Assembly (NCBI GenBank): GCA_947457715.1
Contig: CANGXK010000003.1
Coordinates: 1 to 26,440, forward strand
Source of the DNA: Gemmatimonadota bacterium
GTDB taxonomy: Bacteria; Gemmatimonadota; Gemmatimonadetes; Gemmatimonadales; Gemmatimonadaceae
Length of the DNA: 26,440 nt
Direction: 5' to 3'
In this document: piece by piece, positions 14,331 through 22,280 of the stretch
Layout of the letters: each line of letters begins with the position of its first letter
Position numbering within the stretch: the stretch's first letter is position 1
Made by a program: the position numbers and the translations under genes
Notes under the pieces: model-generated
The model's input: only the letters and a program-made list of their open reading frames with translations
Told to the model about the DNA's origin: nothing
Database searches by the model: none

Positions 14331-15146
14331 ATGGCTGATATTCCGCGCACCGCGCTCGAACGCGTGCTGGCCCGCGCCAGTGAACTGCAGACGACGACCT
14401 CCGAGGGCGTGGAGAGCGTGTCGGAGGAGCGTCTGCTCGAAATCGCCAAGGAAGTCGGGCTCGATCTGGCGCATGTGCGCCAGGCGATCGCCGAAGAACG
14501 GGCGCGCCTGCCGATGTCGGACGCTGAATCCGGCCCGCTGCTCGATAGTCTGGGGCCCGCGTCGCTGGGCGCGCAGCGCACGGTGCCCGGTGCACCCGAC
14601 GACATCCTGCGTCGGCTCGACTCGTGGATGCCGCGCATGGAATCGCTCTCGACGCGCCGTCGCATCGGTGACCGCCAAAGCTGGGAGCCACGCCGCGATC
14701 CGTTCGGCAACTTTCTCCGCTCGTTCGGCGTGGGCGGCCGGCGCTTCGATCTCGTGCGGGTCGATCAGATCACGGCCAGCGTCACGGCGATCGACAGCGC
14801 GCGCAGCGTGGTGCGACTCGATGCGGACATTGCCGGCATGCGCCGCATGCAGCGCAATCAGGCCGTGGCGGTGGTCATCGCCCTCGGCGTGTTGTACGCC
14901 GTCATCGCGGTCCCGGTGCTCTTGCTGGTCAGCACCGGCGCCGGGACGGGCATCCTCGCCGGCCTCACCGCCGTCGTAGGCGGCGGCGGGTTTTTCGGCT
15001 GGCGCGCGCTGCGACGTGCCTATCGCAACGCGGTCGACCGTATGCACCTGCGCATCGAGCAACTCCTCGACGAGCTGGAGCAGGATCGGATGAAGGATCC
15101 GCCCAATTTGCTACAGAAGGTCGTGGGGCAGATTACGGCGCGGTAA
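14331..15146 (+). CDS. Conserved-type membrane protein with an N-terminal helical module and two transmembrane helices
   Basis: The 271-aa protein begins with a helical module (residues 6-60) of the pattern RVLARASELQ...SEERLLEIAKEVGLDLAHVRQAIAEE. Similar modules occur at the N-terminus of many small bacterial membrane proteins. A soluble region with beta character follows (FDLVRVDQITASVTAIDS), then two closely spaced transmembrane helices at about 178-200 and 203-224. A charged C-terminal helix (RMHLRIEQLLDELEQDRM) ends the protein. No enzyme motif is visible. Its stop overlaps the convergent squalene-synthase-family gene by 14 bp at their 3' ends. Function unknown. Confidence 0.75.
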   Translation: MADIPRTALERVLARASELQTTTSEGVESVSEERLLEIAKEVGLDLAHVRQAIAEERARLPMSDAESGPLLDSLGPASLGAQRTVPGAPDDILRRLDSWMPRMESLSTRRRIGDRQSWEPRRDPFGNFLRSFGVGGRRFDLVRVDQITASVTAIDSARSVVRLDADIAGMRRMQRNQAVAVVIALGVLYAVIAVPVLLLVSTGAGTGILAGLTAVVGGGGFFGWRALRRAYRNAVDRMHLRIEQLLDELEQDRMKDPPNLLQKVVGQITAR

Positions 15147-16200
15147 CCAGCTCCAACACGAAGGCGCGCCGACGCACGCGTTCAACCAGCCAGCGCACAC
15201 CCATGTTGCTCATCACCAGCATAGAGCCCGTCATCAAGAGCGACTTCACTTCGCGCCGCGAGATTTTCACCGATCCGCCGGGCTTGAGCATGGCGTTGCT
15301 CTGCACCAGATCGCGCAGCGTGGCGTAGGCGAGCAACAGCGGGAGAATGCAGAACAGACGAATCGAGATGGCACGGCGCGGAATGAGCAGCAGATACGTG
15401 CGCGCTTCTTCCAGATCGTGCCACGCCAGCTGGATGAGCTGCGTCAGCGCCTCGCGATTCTTCGCGATCAGCTCCGGCGCGAGGATGCGGCTTTGCGAGC
15501 TGCCGTGGGCGCGCAGCAGTTCCTCGGGCACGTACACCGAGTTTTCCTTCTCGGCGTCGACCGCCACATCCTTCAGGATGTTCACTGTCTGCAACGCTTC
15601 TGCGAACGCGCGGCACCGCTCGCGCAAAATTGCATAGCGTTTCGCGCCGATGCTCGACGAATGCTCATGCCACAGATCGGTGAGCATGTAGCCGACGGTG
15701 CCCGCTACGTAGTAGCAGTACTCCTTGTATTCCTCGACGGTCTGAATGCGAATGCCGTCGGGATACAGCAGCACGAACTTGCGCATGCCGATCGCCATCT
15801 CGGCGACCCATTTTTGCACCACGGCGCGGGTCTTGGGCGGCAATTGGGAAAAATGCGCGAAGACGAGATCGGCGTTGAGCGTCAGCGACAGGTGTGCTTC
15901 GTCGCCGGCGAGCGGCTGCACGCCCGTGAGAAACCGGTCGAGAGCGGCGCGATCATGGAAGGCCGCGAGAAAATCGTCGAACAGCGCGGCCTTCACCTGT
16001 GGGTCGACGCTTGGCGCGTCCTCGACCGTATCGGCGATCCGGCAGAGCAGATACGCATCGAGCACCGCCTGGCCGAGGGCGCCGGGAAGCACCTTGATGC
16101 CCAGCGCGAAGGTGCGTGACACTGCCGGCAGGATCGCCTCGCAAAAGCGGGCAGCATCGCGCTGGGAGAGGGCGGCGGAGACGGCGGTTGGCAGGGTCAT
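15133..16200 (-). CDS. Squalene/phytoene synthase family protein
   Basis: The 355-aa protein belongs to the trans-isoprenyl diphosphate head-to-head synthases, which join two prenyl diphosphates to give squalene, dehydrosqualene or phytoene. It shows SRTFALGIKVLPG, the first Asp-rich motif DTVED (57-61), the conserved YCYYVAGTVGYMLTDLW (161-177), and the second motif NILKDVAVD with Asp211 and Asp215. The DTVED/YVAGTVG combination and the hydrophobic C-terminal region resemble squalene synthase more than CrtB. The product, whether squalene for hopanoids/sterols or a carotenoid precursor, cannot be settled. ATG 16200 is preferred over the TTG at 16209. No other isoprenoid gene is nearby. It is divergent from the FAD-oxidase gene, and its 3' end overlaps the convergent neighbour. 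Confidence 0.88.
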   Translation of the reverse strand: MTLPTAVSAALSQRDAARFCEAILPAVSRTFALGIKVLPGALGQAVLDAYLLCRIADTVEDAPSVDPQVKAALFDDFLAAFHDRAALDRFLTGVQPLAGDEAHLSLTLNADLVFAHFSQLPPKTRAVVQKWVAEMAIGMRKFVLLYPDGIRIQTVEEYKEYCYYVAGTVGYMLTDLWHEHSSSIGAKRYAILRERCRAFAEALQTVNILKDVAVDAEKENSVYVPEELLRAHGSSQSRILAPELIAKNREALTQLIQLAWHDLEEARTYLLLIPRRAISIRLFCILPLLLAYATLRDLVQSNAMLKPGGSVKISRREVKSLLMTGSMLVMSNMGVRWLVERVRRRAFVLELVTAP

Positions 16201-16290
16201 GTGGTGCAAGATACGGTGAGGAGTGCTGGCGCGTCATCACGTCTGGGCCGAACGCCCTTGCCGCGATCACCCCGGGGGAACGAGGTTCCA

Positions 16291-17931
16291 GTGGTGATCG
16301 AGTCGCCTCCCGACTTCCGTGGTGTGTTCCGCACCGATCTGCTGGCCCGGGCGCTGTATGCCGAGGGCGCGGGAATCGCGCGTTGTGTGCCCGCCGCCGT
16401 GGCCGTGCCGGCCGACGCCGACGACGTGCCGGCGCTTATGCGCTGGGGCAAGCGGGAGGGCGTCGCGCTGATGCCTCGCGGGTCAGGGAGCGGGATGGCG
16501 GCCGGCGCCGTCGGCCCTGGCGTGATCGTGGACCTCAGTCGCCTGCGCCAGATCGGCGCGGTCGACGCCGAGGCTCGGCGCCTCCGCGTCGGCGCCGGAG
16601 CGACCCGCGGGGAGATCGACAACGCGGCACGTCGCCATGGACTCCGCTTTCCGGTCGACCCGTCGAGCGGCAGGTTCTGCACCATCGGCGGCATGGTGGG
16701 CACCAATGCCGCGGGCGCGCGCACCCTCAAGTTCGGCGCCACGCGCCCATGGGTCATGGGCGTGCGCTGCGTCTTCGATGATGGCAGCGATGTCTGGGTG
16801 CGCCGCCACACCCCGTGGCCGATCGGCGTGCCGGCCGTGCGTCGCCTGGCCGATGCGATGGCGCAGATCGGCGCGCAACTGGGCAGCGAGATCCCGGCGC
16901 ATGCGCTCTGGCATGCCGGTGTGCGCAAAGAGTCGTCGGGATATGCCATCGCCGACGTACTGCGCGCCAACGGGCATCTCGTGGACCTGCTGGTGGGAAG
17001 CGAAGGCACGCTGGCGATCTTTACCGAGATCGAGCTGGCGTTGATTCCGGTGGCCGGTGCCACGGCCACCATTCTTGCAACGTTCGATGCATTGGAAGCG
17101 GCCACGGCCTGCGCCGTCGAGGCCCGCGTCGATGGCGCGACCGCCTGCGAATTGCTCGACCGCACGTTCCTCGAGGTCGCCGCCACCGATGGACCGACGG
17201 GTATCCCGGCGCACGCCGAGGCGGTGCTGCTGATGGAAGTCGAAGGCGAGTCGGCCGCAGCGGCCGCGCACGCGATGACGCAACTGGCGGCGCGCGCGAC
17301 CCGTCATGGGGCAAGCGAGGTGCATACCGCAGTCGAAGCCGACGACGAGCATCGCTTGTGGGCGCTGCGCCATGCGGCCAGCCCGATTCTGTCGCGCCTC
17401 GCGCCGCGTCTCCGCTCGATGCAGTTCATTGAGGACGGCTGCGTGCCCCCCGATCGCTTCCCCGACTATGTGCGTGGAGTGCGCCGTGCGCTTGACCACT
17501 TCGACACCCCGGGCGTGATCTTCGGACACGCCGGGGACGCGCACGCCCATGTGAATCCGCTCGTCGACGTGACGCGCACGGGATGGCGCGATCGGGTGCA
17601 GGGGATTCTCGATCGCGTCTGCGAACTCACGTCGGTGCTTGGCGGAACGCTGGCCGGCGAGCATGGCGATGGACGCTTACGGGCGCCGCTCATGGATCGC
17701 GTCTGGCGCCTCGAAGCACGCGCCGCGTTCGCGCACGTGAAGGAGGCCGCCGATCCGTCGGGGGTGCTGAATCCGGGGTGCAAGATCGCGCGCGACGGCG
17801 ACCGTTCAATTGAGGTGCTCCGGCACGACCCTGACGCCGCGCCGCTGCCGGCCGCCGCCCGCGCGGTGCTCGATGACATCGAGGGCGCCAGGGACTGGAG
17901 CCGCTTCCGACTGGACAGTCTCGCGGGGTAG
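16291..17931 (+). CDS. FAD-linked oxidase, GlcD / D-lactate dehydrogenase family
   Basis: The 546-aa protein has an N-terminal PCMH-type FAD-binding domain at about residues 25-210 (LMPRGSGSGMAAGAV, VDPSSGRFCTIGGMVGTNAAG, then LLVGSEGTLAIFTEIEL) and a C-terminal FAD-oxidase domain with IFGHAGDAHAHVNPL and LAGEHGDGRLR. The family oxidises 2-hydroxy acids such as D-lactate, glycolate or 2-hydroxyglutarate and passes electrons to quinone, cytochrome or an Fe-S partner. The usual GDGxxH loop reads GDAHAH here. The Fe-S domain fused to some relatives is absent. The frame is open from 16201, but GTG 16291 has GAGG at 5-nt spacing and leaves room for a divergent promoter. No partner Fe-S gene is adjacent; substrate unknown. 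Confidence 0.87.
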   Translation: MVIESPPDFRGVFRTDLLARALYAEGAGIARCVPAAVAVPADADDVPALMRWGKREGVALMPRGSGSGMAAGAVGPGVIVDLSRLRQIGAVDAEARRLRVGAGATRGEIDNAARRHGLRFPVDPSSGRFCTIGGMVGTNAAGARTLKFGATRPWVMGVRCVFDDGSDVWVRRHTPWPIGVPAVRRLADAMAQIGAQLGSEIPAHALWHAGVRKESSGYAIADVLRANGHLVDLLVGSEGTLAIFTEIELALIPVAGATATILATFDALEAATACAVEARVDGATACELLDRTFLEVAATDGPTGIPAHAEAVLLMEVEGESAAAAAHAMTQLAARATRHGASEVHTAVEADDEHRLWALRHAASPILSRLAPRLRSMQFIEDGCVPPDRFPDYVRGVRRALDHFDTPGVIFGHAGDAHAHVNPLVDVTRTGWRDRVQGILDRVCELTSVLGGTLAGEHGDGRLRAPLMDRVWRLEARAAFAHVKEAADPSGVLNPGCKIARDGDRSIEVLRHDPDAAPLPAAARAVLDDIEGARDWSRFRLDSLAG

Positions 17932-17955
17932 TCCCCGATGGAATTGAAGATCTGA

Positions 17956-17986
17956 CTTTATGATGCCTTTATAGTGACGCTATAAT
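17956..17986 (+). promoter_or_regulatory. Operator-like repeats and -10 element upstream of thyX
   Basis: In an AT-rich patch, TTATAG (17969-17974) and CTATAA (17980-17985) form an inverted repeat around TGACG, overlapping a perfect TATAAT (17981-17986). CTTTAT occurs twice, at 17956-17961 and 17967-17972, 11 bp apart, so on one face of the helix. A repressor bound here would block the -10. No clear -35 hexamer is seen. The distance to the thyX ATG is about 190 bp. Confidence 0.4.
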
Positions 17987-18055
17987 GACTCGAATACAGG
18001 TCGTTCAACTGCCCAATTTGCGGCGGACGGCCATCAGCATAGGCAGGGCGATCGT

Positions 18056-18103
18056 GGTGGATTCACTGGTGGATAAGCGGGTGGACAAGCGGGTGGATGC
18101 GCC
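18056..18103. repeat. 12-nt tandem repeat, four imperfect copies, upstream of thyX
   Basis: GGTGGATTCACT, GGTGGATAAGCG, GGTGGACAAGCG and GGTGGATGCGCC follow each other without gaps. All share GGTGGA at the front. If transcription starts at the TATAAT upstream, the repeat lies in the untranslated leader of thyX. Confidence 0.75.
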
Positions 18104-18174
18104 GCCGACGATAATTGCGATATTACGCCACTGTTGCAGTGACGCCAGCGTCTCACACACCTGATTTCTCCTCC

Positions 18175-18942
18175 ATGCCGCTTTCCGACGCCGCGATTCT
18201 CCGCGAGCCCAAGATCACCGTGCTCGCCCGTCCCCAGTTCGTCGACGCGAGTCATCTGCCCATCCAGTGGATCGGCGAGTCCACGGATGGCGAGCGCCTG
18301 GCTGAATTCGCGGGCCGCCTGTGCTACATGAGCCAGCGGAATCCGGCCGGCCGGTCGACGCGGGAGTATCTCGAGAACATCAAGAAGCAGGGGCACGGCA
18401 GCGTGCTCGAACATGCGAGCTACTCGATCCTGTTCGAAGGCGTGAGCCGGTCACTCACGCATGAGCTGGTTCGCCATCGCGCCGGCTTCGCGTACTCGCA
18501 ACTGTCGCAGCGCTACGTGGACGAGAGCGACGCGCAGTTCGTGATGCCACCGGCGATGATCGGCGACGAACCGCTCGAGCAGGCGTGGCGTGCGCAGGTC
18601 ACGAGCGCGGTCGAAAGCTACATCGCGCTGGTCGATTCACTGATGACACGCTACGCCTGGGTCGACGACAAAGTCCATCGCCGCAAAATGGCACGCGAAG
18701 CGGCGCGTGGCGTGCTGCCGAACAGCACGGAAACCAAGATCGTGGTCACGGCCAATGCGCGCGCATGGCGCACGATGCTGGAGCTCCGCTCGAGCGAAGG
18801 AGCTGAACTCGAAATCCGACGGCTCGCGGTGATGGCGCTACGCGTCCTGCAGCAGGAAGCACCGGCGTTCTTCAGCGACTTCGAGATTTACGACGGGGCG
18901 GATCGGCGGGAGGCGGCACGGATTACGTACCACAAAGTGTGA
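18175..18942 (+). CDS. thyX: Flavin-dependent thymidylate synthase
   Basis: ThyX makes dTMP from dUMP using methylenetetrahydrofolate, NADPH and FAD, replacing the ThyA route. The 255-aa protein has the ThyX signature ELVRHRAGFAYSQLSQRYVD. Here eight residues separate RHR from Ser, within the family range of seven to eight. Other family features are HGSVLEHASYSILFEGVSR (substrate/FAD-contacting His and Ser), REAARGVLPNSTETKIVVTA, and NARAWRTMLELRSSEGAELE with the conserved arginines. ATG 18175 is chosen because an in-frame TTG at 18115 would add residues not typical of the family and run into the leader repeats. The leader carries an operator-like inverted repeat and a 12-nt tandem repeat; three hairpins follow the stop. 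Confidence 0.96.
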   Translation: MPLSDAAILREPKITVLARPQFVDASHLPIQWIGESTDGERLAEFAGRLCYMSQRNPAGRSTREYLENIKKQGHGSVLEHASYSILFEGVSRSLTHELVRHRAGFAYSQLSQRYVDESDAQFVMPPAMIGDEPLEQAWRAQVTSAVESYIALVDSLMTRYAWVDDKVHRRKMAREAARGVLPNSTETKIVVTANARAWRTMLELRSSEGAELEIRRLAVMALRVLQQEAPAFFSDFEIYDGADRREAARITYHKV

Positions 18943-18944
18943 TC

Positions 18945-18980
18945 GGGCCGGAGGCTGTGGTGATGGCACAGCCGGGGCCC
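18945..18980 (+). terminator. Hairpin immediately after thyX
   Basis: GGGCC (18945-18949) pairs with GGCCC (18976-18980), and inside it GGCTGTG (18953-18959) pairs with CACAGCC (18967-18973). It begins 3 nt after the thyX stop. There is no T-run. It is the first of three hairpins in this convergent spacer. Confidence 0.45.
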
Positions 18981-18992
18981 GTGCGTGAGTGA

Positions 18993-19016
18993 GAACCGCG
19001 GCACGACGCGCGGTTC
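18993..19016. other. Second hairpin in the thyX downstream spacer
   Basis: GAACCGCG (18993-19000) pairs perfectly with CGCGGTTC (19009-19016) around an 8-nt loop. There is no T-run on either side. Confidence 0.5.
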
Positions 19017-19056
19017 CTCGGGCGCAATGCACGTTGGCAGATCCGCCGGAAGACAT

Positions 19057-19091
19057 ACGGGCCGCGATCACCTGAGGTGATCGCGGCCCGT
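19057..19091. terminator. Perfect 16-bp hairpin between convergent genes
   Basis: ACGGGCCGCGATCACC (19057-19072) pairs completely with GGTGATCGCGGCCCGT (19076-19091) around a TGA loop. It lies 30 nt beyond the stop of the minus-strand gene and after the two other hairpins that follow thyX, so it could stop transcription from both sides. No long U-run is present in either direction. Confidence 0.55.
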
Positions 19092-19120
19092 GGTCCTGCG
19101 CAGACGAAGAAAGTGTGAAT

Positions 19121-19678
19121 TCAGTCGCCCTCGACGTCGAAAGTGAATGCATCGGCCTGTCGGATGGAGTCGAGCCAGCTTTCCACGCCGGCCTCGTCTT
19201 CCAATGGATGCCCGGCTCCGCCGGATGCGACCGCGTTCATGGTCACGAACGAAAAGCTCAGTGCGCGCTCGCTGCCTTCTGGCCAGTCCGGCATTGCCAA
19301 GCCCGCCGCGACGCGACGGAGCGTCGACCCACAGGCGCCGAGCAGCTCGGAGGCACGCGCCTCGAGTGTCAACAACGGAATGTCCAGATCCTGGGTGACC
19401 AACCGACCCGTCGTTCGATCCCGCCACGCCGCATCACCGACCGCACCGCGGTCCGGCCATACGCCGAGATGGCGCACGACTCCGGTGTGCGCTTCCAGTC
19501 GTTCACTCTCGACGCTGGCCGCGAGGGCCAACGCCAGAGACTGCGCGTCGGCGACGCCGTACAGCGTGACGACTTCACGCCGCGAGCGGGTACCGAAGGG
19601 AAGCACGGGAATCGAATTCACGTGCGCAACGACCGGCGAATCGCTCGGACGCGCCTCGAGTCGTACGAGGACGTCCAT
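19121..19678 (-). CDS. Protein of unknown function (185 aa)
   Basis: The soluble-looking 185-aa protein has no signal peptide, transmembrane helix or recognised motif. It starts MDVLVRLEARPSDSPVVAHV and has an acidic C-terminal third (DWPEGSERALSFSFVTMNAV, then LEDEAGVESWLDSIRQADAF). Composition and secondary-structure feel are those of an ordinary globular protein. The start is well supported: AGGAGG lies 7 nt before ATG 19678, the clearest Shine-Dalgarno in the window. It lies downstream of the four-helix membrane-protein gene on the same strand, with a leader hairpin in between. I do not recognise the family. Confidence 0.72.
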   Translation of the reverse strand: MDVLVRLEARPSDSPVVAHVNSIPVLPFGTRSRREVVTLYGVADAQSLALALAASVESERLEAHTGVVRHLGVWPDRGAVGDAAWRDRTTGRLVTQDLDIPLLTLEARASELLGACGSTLRRVAAGLAMPDWPEGSERALSFSFVTMNAVASGGAGHPLEDEAGVESWLDSIRQADAFTFDVEGD

Positions 19679-19695
19679 GTTCCTGCCTCCTGAAG

Positions 19696-19733
19696 AAAAA
19701 GGGTTGCGCCCGACCAGCCGATCCGTCGGGCGC
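19696..19733 (-). terminator. Hairpin plus U-run in the leader of the 185-aa gene
   Basis: On the minus strand GCGCCCGAC (19733-19725) pairs with GTCGGGCGC (19714-19706), followed by AACCC and UUUUU (19700-19696), then the Shine-Dalgarno of the next gene. The five bases between stem and U-run weaken it as an intrinsic terminator. It may end the upstream membrane-protein transcript or act as an attenuator-like leader. Confidence 0.4.
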
Positions 19734-19793
19734 GTACGCCGTTCACGTGAAGGACGGACCGCCGAGTGATGAGCAACACGTTATGACGCAGCG

Positions 19794-20273
19794 TCACTCG
19801 TGGCCTTCGCCGATCGCCACCCAGACGCCGCCAAGCAACGCGACGGCAACGGCTGCTCCAATGGCAACTACGCCGGGCAGCGTTCCCGTCACCGCGTAAC
19901 CGATTCGTAACGTGGACGGGAGCACCCAGAGGGCGAGTGCAGCATACCCTGTGGCGGCGAGCATGGCGGCGGCGATGCGTGGAACACCGCGTAACGGAAG
20001 CACCAGCAGCGCAAGGAGCACGCCCCATCCCGTCGCGACGAGGAGGTGATGCAGATACCCGAGCGCGACCGAGGTCAGTGGTGCGGCCGATGAGGCCACC
20101 CCAACGCGCTCGAGCAGGCCGCGCCCGGCGAGCCGGAACACACGGCCCGCCTCACCCTCACGCCAGCCGAGGCCGAGCAACGCCCCGCCGGTGGCGATGG
20201 CCGTGAGTGTGCCGGCCGCAAGCGCGGCGTCGAGGAGCTGATTGAATCGGCCGTGCGCGGTGCCGTGAGCCAT
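19794..20273 (-). CDS. Small four-helix integral membrane protein
   Basis: The 159-aa protein is strongly hydrophobic, with about four transmembrane segments: residues 14-35 (AALAAGTLTAIATGGALLGL), 68-92 (SVALGYLHHLLVATGWGVLL), 98-118 and 126-152. The loop between helices 1 and 2 is amphipathic (REGEAGRVFRLAGRGLLERV). A conserved-looking YLHHLL lies at the start of helix 2, but no family can be named. ATG 20273 lacks a strong ribosome binding site. It is divergent from the DUF1800 gene. It may share a transcript with the 185-aa gene downstream. Function unknown. Confidence 0.7.
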   Translation of the reverse strand: MAHGTAHGRFNQLLDAALAAGTLTAIATGGALLGLGWREGEAGRVFRLAGRGLLERVGVASSAAPLTSVALGYLHHLLVATGWGVLLALLVLPLRGVPRIAAAMLAATGYAALALWVLPSTLRIGYAVTGTLPGVVAIGAAVAVALLGGVWVAIGEGHE

Positions 20274-20358
20274 ATCCGAAGAAAGATACAGGGCGGCGCG
20301 GTTAACGATGCCGCTGGCCGTCCGTCATACCGGAAGACTTCACTCGAGGGTTCATACT

Positions 20359-22266
20359 TTGCCGACTTCCCGCGCATCCCGCTTCTCCGGGGTGGCCCTG
20401 CACCTGGCGACGCTTGGCATCACAGCCCTTACGCCGCGCGTCGTTACCGCGCAGAGCGCCTCGGCGCCGGTGGCCTCGCGCGAGCAGACGGCCGACCAAC
20501 AGGTGCACCACGCGCTCAATCGCCTCGCCTTCGGCGCCCGACCGGGTGACGTCGAGGCTGTGCGCGCCTTGGGGGTTGACGCCTGGATCGAGCGCCAGCT
20601 GCATCCCGAGCGCATTCCCGACGCCGTCACCGAGGACTTCCTCTCCCGGTTCACGACGCTCGGCAAGACGGGCGAACAGCTGCTCGCCGACGCCCCGCCG
20701 CCGGCCGCGGTGCTGGCACAGCTGCAGCGCCGCGGCGCCACCGTATCGGCCGCCGACTCCGTCAAGCTCCGCGAGCAGGGCCGCCAGTCGTACGCCTTTC
20801 TGGGCGAACTCGCGTCGAGCCGGGTGGCGCGCGCGGTGATCAGCGAGCGCCAATTGCACGAAGTGATGGTCGACTTCTGGGAGAATCACTTCAACGTGTT
20901 CGCCGGCAAGGATCGCACCCGCTACTTCCTGCCGGAGTACGACGCACAGACGATCCGCCCGCATGCCCTCGGCACGTTTCGGGAGCTGCTGGGCGCGGTG
21001 GCCAAGAGCCCGGCCATGCTCTACTACCTCGACAACTGGCAGAGCGTGGCCGACAGCGGCCGCCCCACGTTGCGGGCGGCGCCGCGTCCGCTGAATGCGC
21101 GGCAGGCCGCCCGTCGCGCGGCGGCCGTGCAACAGCGCATCGCGCAGAATCCTCAGCTGCCACAGGCAGCGCAGCGGCGCCGTGGCCTGAACGAGAACTA
21201 CGCGCGGGAGCTGATGGAGCTGCATACGCTGGGTGTGGACGGCGGCTATACGCAGCAGGATGTGATCGAAGTAGCGCGCGCCCTCACCGGATGGACGATC
21301 GCGCGCGGTGCGCAGGGTGGCGGCTTTGCGTTCCGCGGTGAGGTGCATGATGCAAGTGCCAAGACCATCCTCGGCACGTCGTTCGCCGCCAACACGGGCA
21401 TCGAGGAAGGCGAGGCGGTGCTCGATCTGCTGGCGTCGCATCCGAGCACGGCCAGGTTCATCGCCACCAAGTTGACGCGTCGCTTCGTGAGCGACACACC
21501 ACCGGCGGCGCTGGTTGAGCGCGCGACGGCCACGTTCCGTCGTACCGATGGTAACATCCGCGAGGTGGTGCGCACCATCGTGACGAGCCCCGAGTTCTTC
21601 GCGTCGGCCAGCTATCGCGCCAAGGTGAAGTCGCCGTTCGAGCTCGTGACGAGCACGCTGCGGGCGATGAGCGCACCGCCCGACGCCACGCCACGCACGT
21701 CGCAGCTGGTGAGCCGACTGGGGCAGCCGCTCTTCGGCCATCAGGCGCCGAACGGCTATCCGGAAACGGGCGGTGCCTGGATGAACACTGGGGCGATTCT
21801 GAATCGCATCAATTTCGGACTGGCCGCCGCGTCAGCGCGCGTGCCGGGCGTCAAACTTCCGGCGTGGCCTCTCACCGCGAAGCTGGCAAATGCGTCGCGC
21901 GAACACCAAGTGGATGGCGTGATCGAGGAGCTGTTCGGCGGTGCGGTATCGTCGGATACGCGACAGGTGTTGCTGACCGGCACGAATCCGTTTCTGCAGT
22001 CGCATGGCGGCGCGAGCGACTCGCTGCTCATGGCCGACGCCGATGACACGCCGATGATGGGAGGCGCGGCCGGTGGTATGGCCGCACGGGAGCGGCGTGC
22101 GGCGCGCGCACCGGTGGCGCAGCAACAGCAGGCGGCGGGACGCGAAGCCATACGCCCGACGCGCGGCACCACGCTGACGCAGTCGATCGGTACGTTGCCG
22201 CAGCTCACGGGGTTCGCGCAGATCGTCGGCCTCGCGCTCGGGGCTCCTGAATTTCAACGCCGCTGA
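20359..22266 (+). CDS. Exported DUF1800-family protein
   Basis: DUF1800 proteins are large exported proteins of unknown biochemical role, nearly always paired with DUF1501. The hallmark NENYARELMELHTLGVDGG followed by YTQQDVIEVARALTGWT is present, with the N-terminal ALNRLAFGARPGDVEAV, VMVDFWENHFNVF, and the C-terminal SPFELVTSTLRAM and FGHQAPNGYPETGGAWMN. TTG 20359 is preferred: GAGGG lies 8 nt upstream, and it puts a signal peptide (MPTSRASRF, then a hydrophobic stretch ending VVTAQ) at the very N-terminus, giving 635 aa. A longer start at ATG 20308 has no ribosome binding site. A Met/Ala/Gln-rich low-complexity insert lies near the C-terminus (MMGGAAGGMAARERR). The DUF1501 gene follows after 14 nt. 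Confidence 0.88.
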   Translation: MPTSRASRFSGVALHLATLGITALTPRVVTAQSASAPVASREQTADQQVHHALNRLAFGARPGDVEAVRALGVDAWIERQLHPERIPDAVTEDFLSRFTTLGKTGEQLLADAPPPAAVLAQLQRRGATVSAADSVKLREQGRQSYAFLGELASSRVARAVISERQLHEVMVDFWENHFNVFAGKDRTRYFLPEYDAQTIRPHALGTFRELLGAVAKSPAMLYYLDNWQSVADSGRPTLRAAPRPLNARQAARRAAAVQQRIAQNPQLPQAAQRRRGLNENYARELMELHTLGVDGGYTQQDVIEVARALTGWTIARGAQGGGFAFRGEVHDASAKTILGTSFAANTGIEEGEAVLDLLASHPSTARFIATKLTRRFVSDTPPAALVERATATFRRTDGNIREVVRTIVTSPEFFASASYRAKVKSPFELVTSTLRAMSAPPDATPRTSQLVSRLGQPLFGHQAPNGYPETGGAWMNTGAILNRINFGLAAASARVPGVKLPAWPLTAKLANASREHQVDGVIEELFGGAVSSDTRQVLLTGTNPFLQSHGGASDSLLMADADDTPMMGGAAGGMAARERRAARAPVAQQQQAAGREAIRPTRGTTLTQSIGTLPQLTGFAQIVGLALGAPEFQRR

Positions 22267-22280
22267 GCAGGAATCCCATC

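Noticed and set aside
17985..18161. A 59-codon open frame starting in the -10 region upstream of thyX
   Set aside because: Its ATG overlaps the TATAAT, it has no ribosome binding site, and its composition is dominated by the tandem repeat; probably untranslated.
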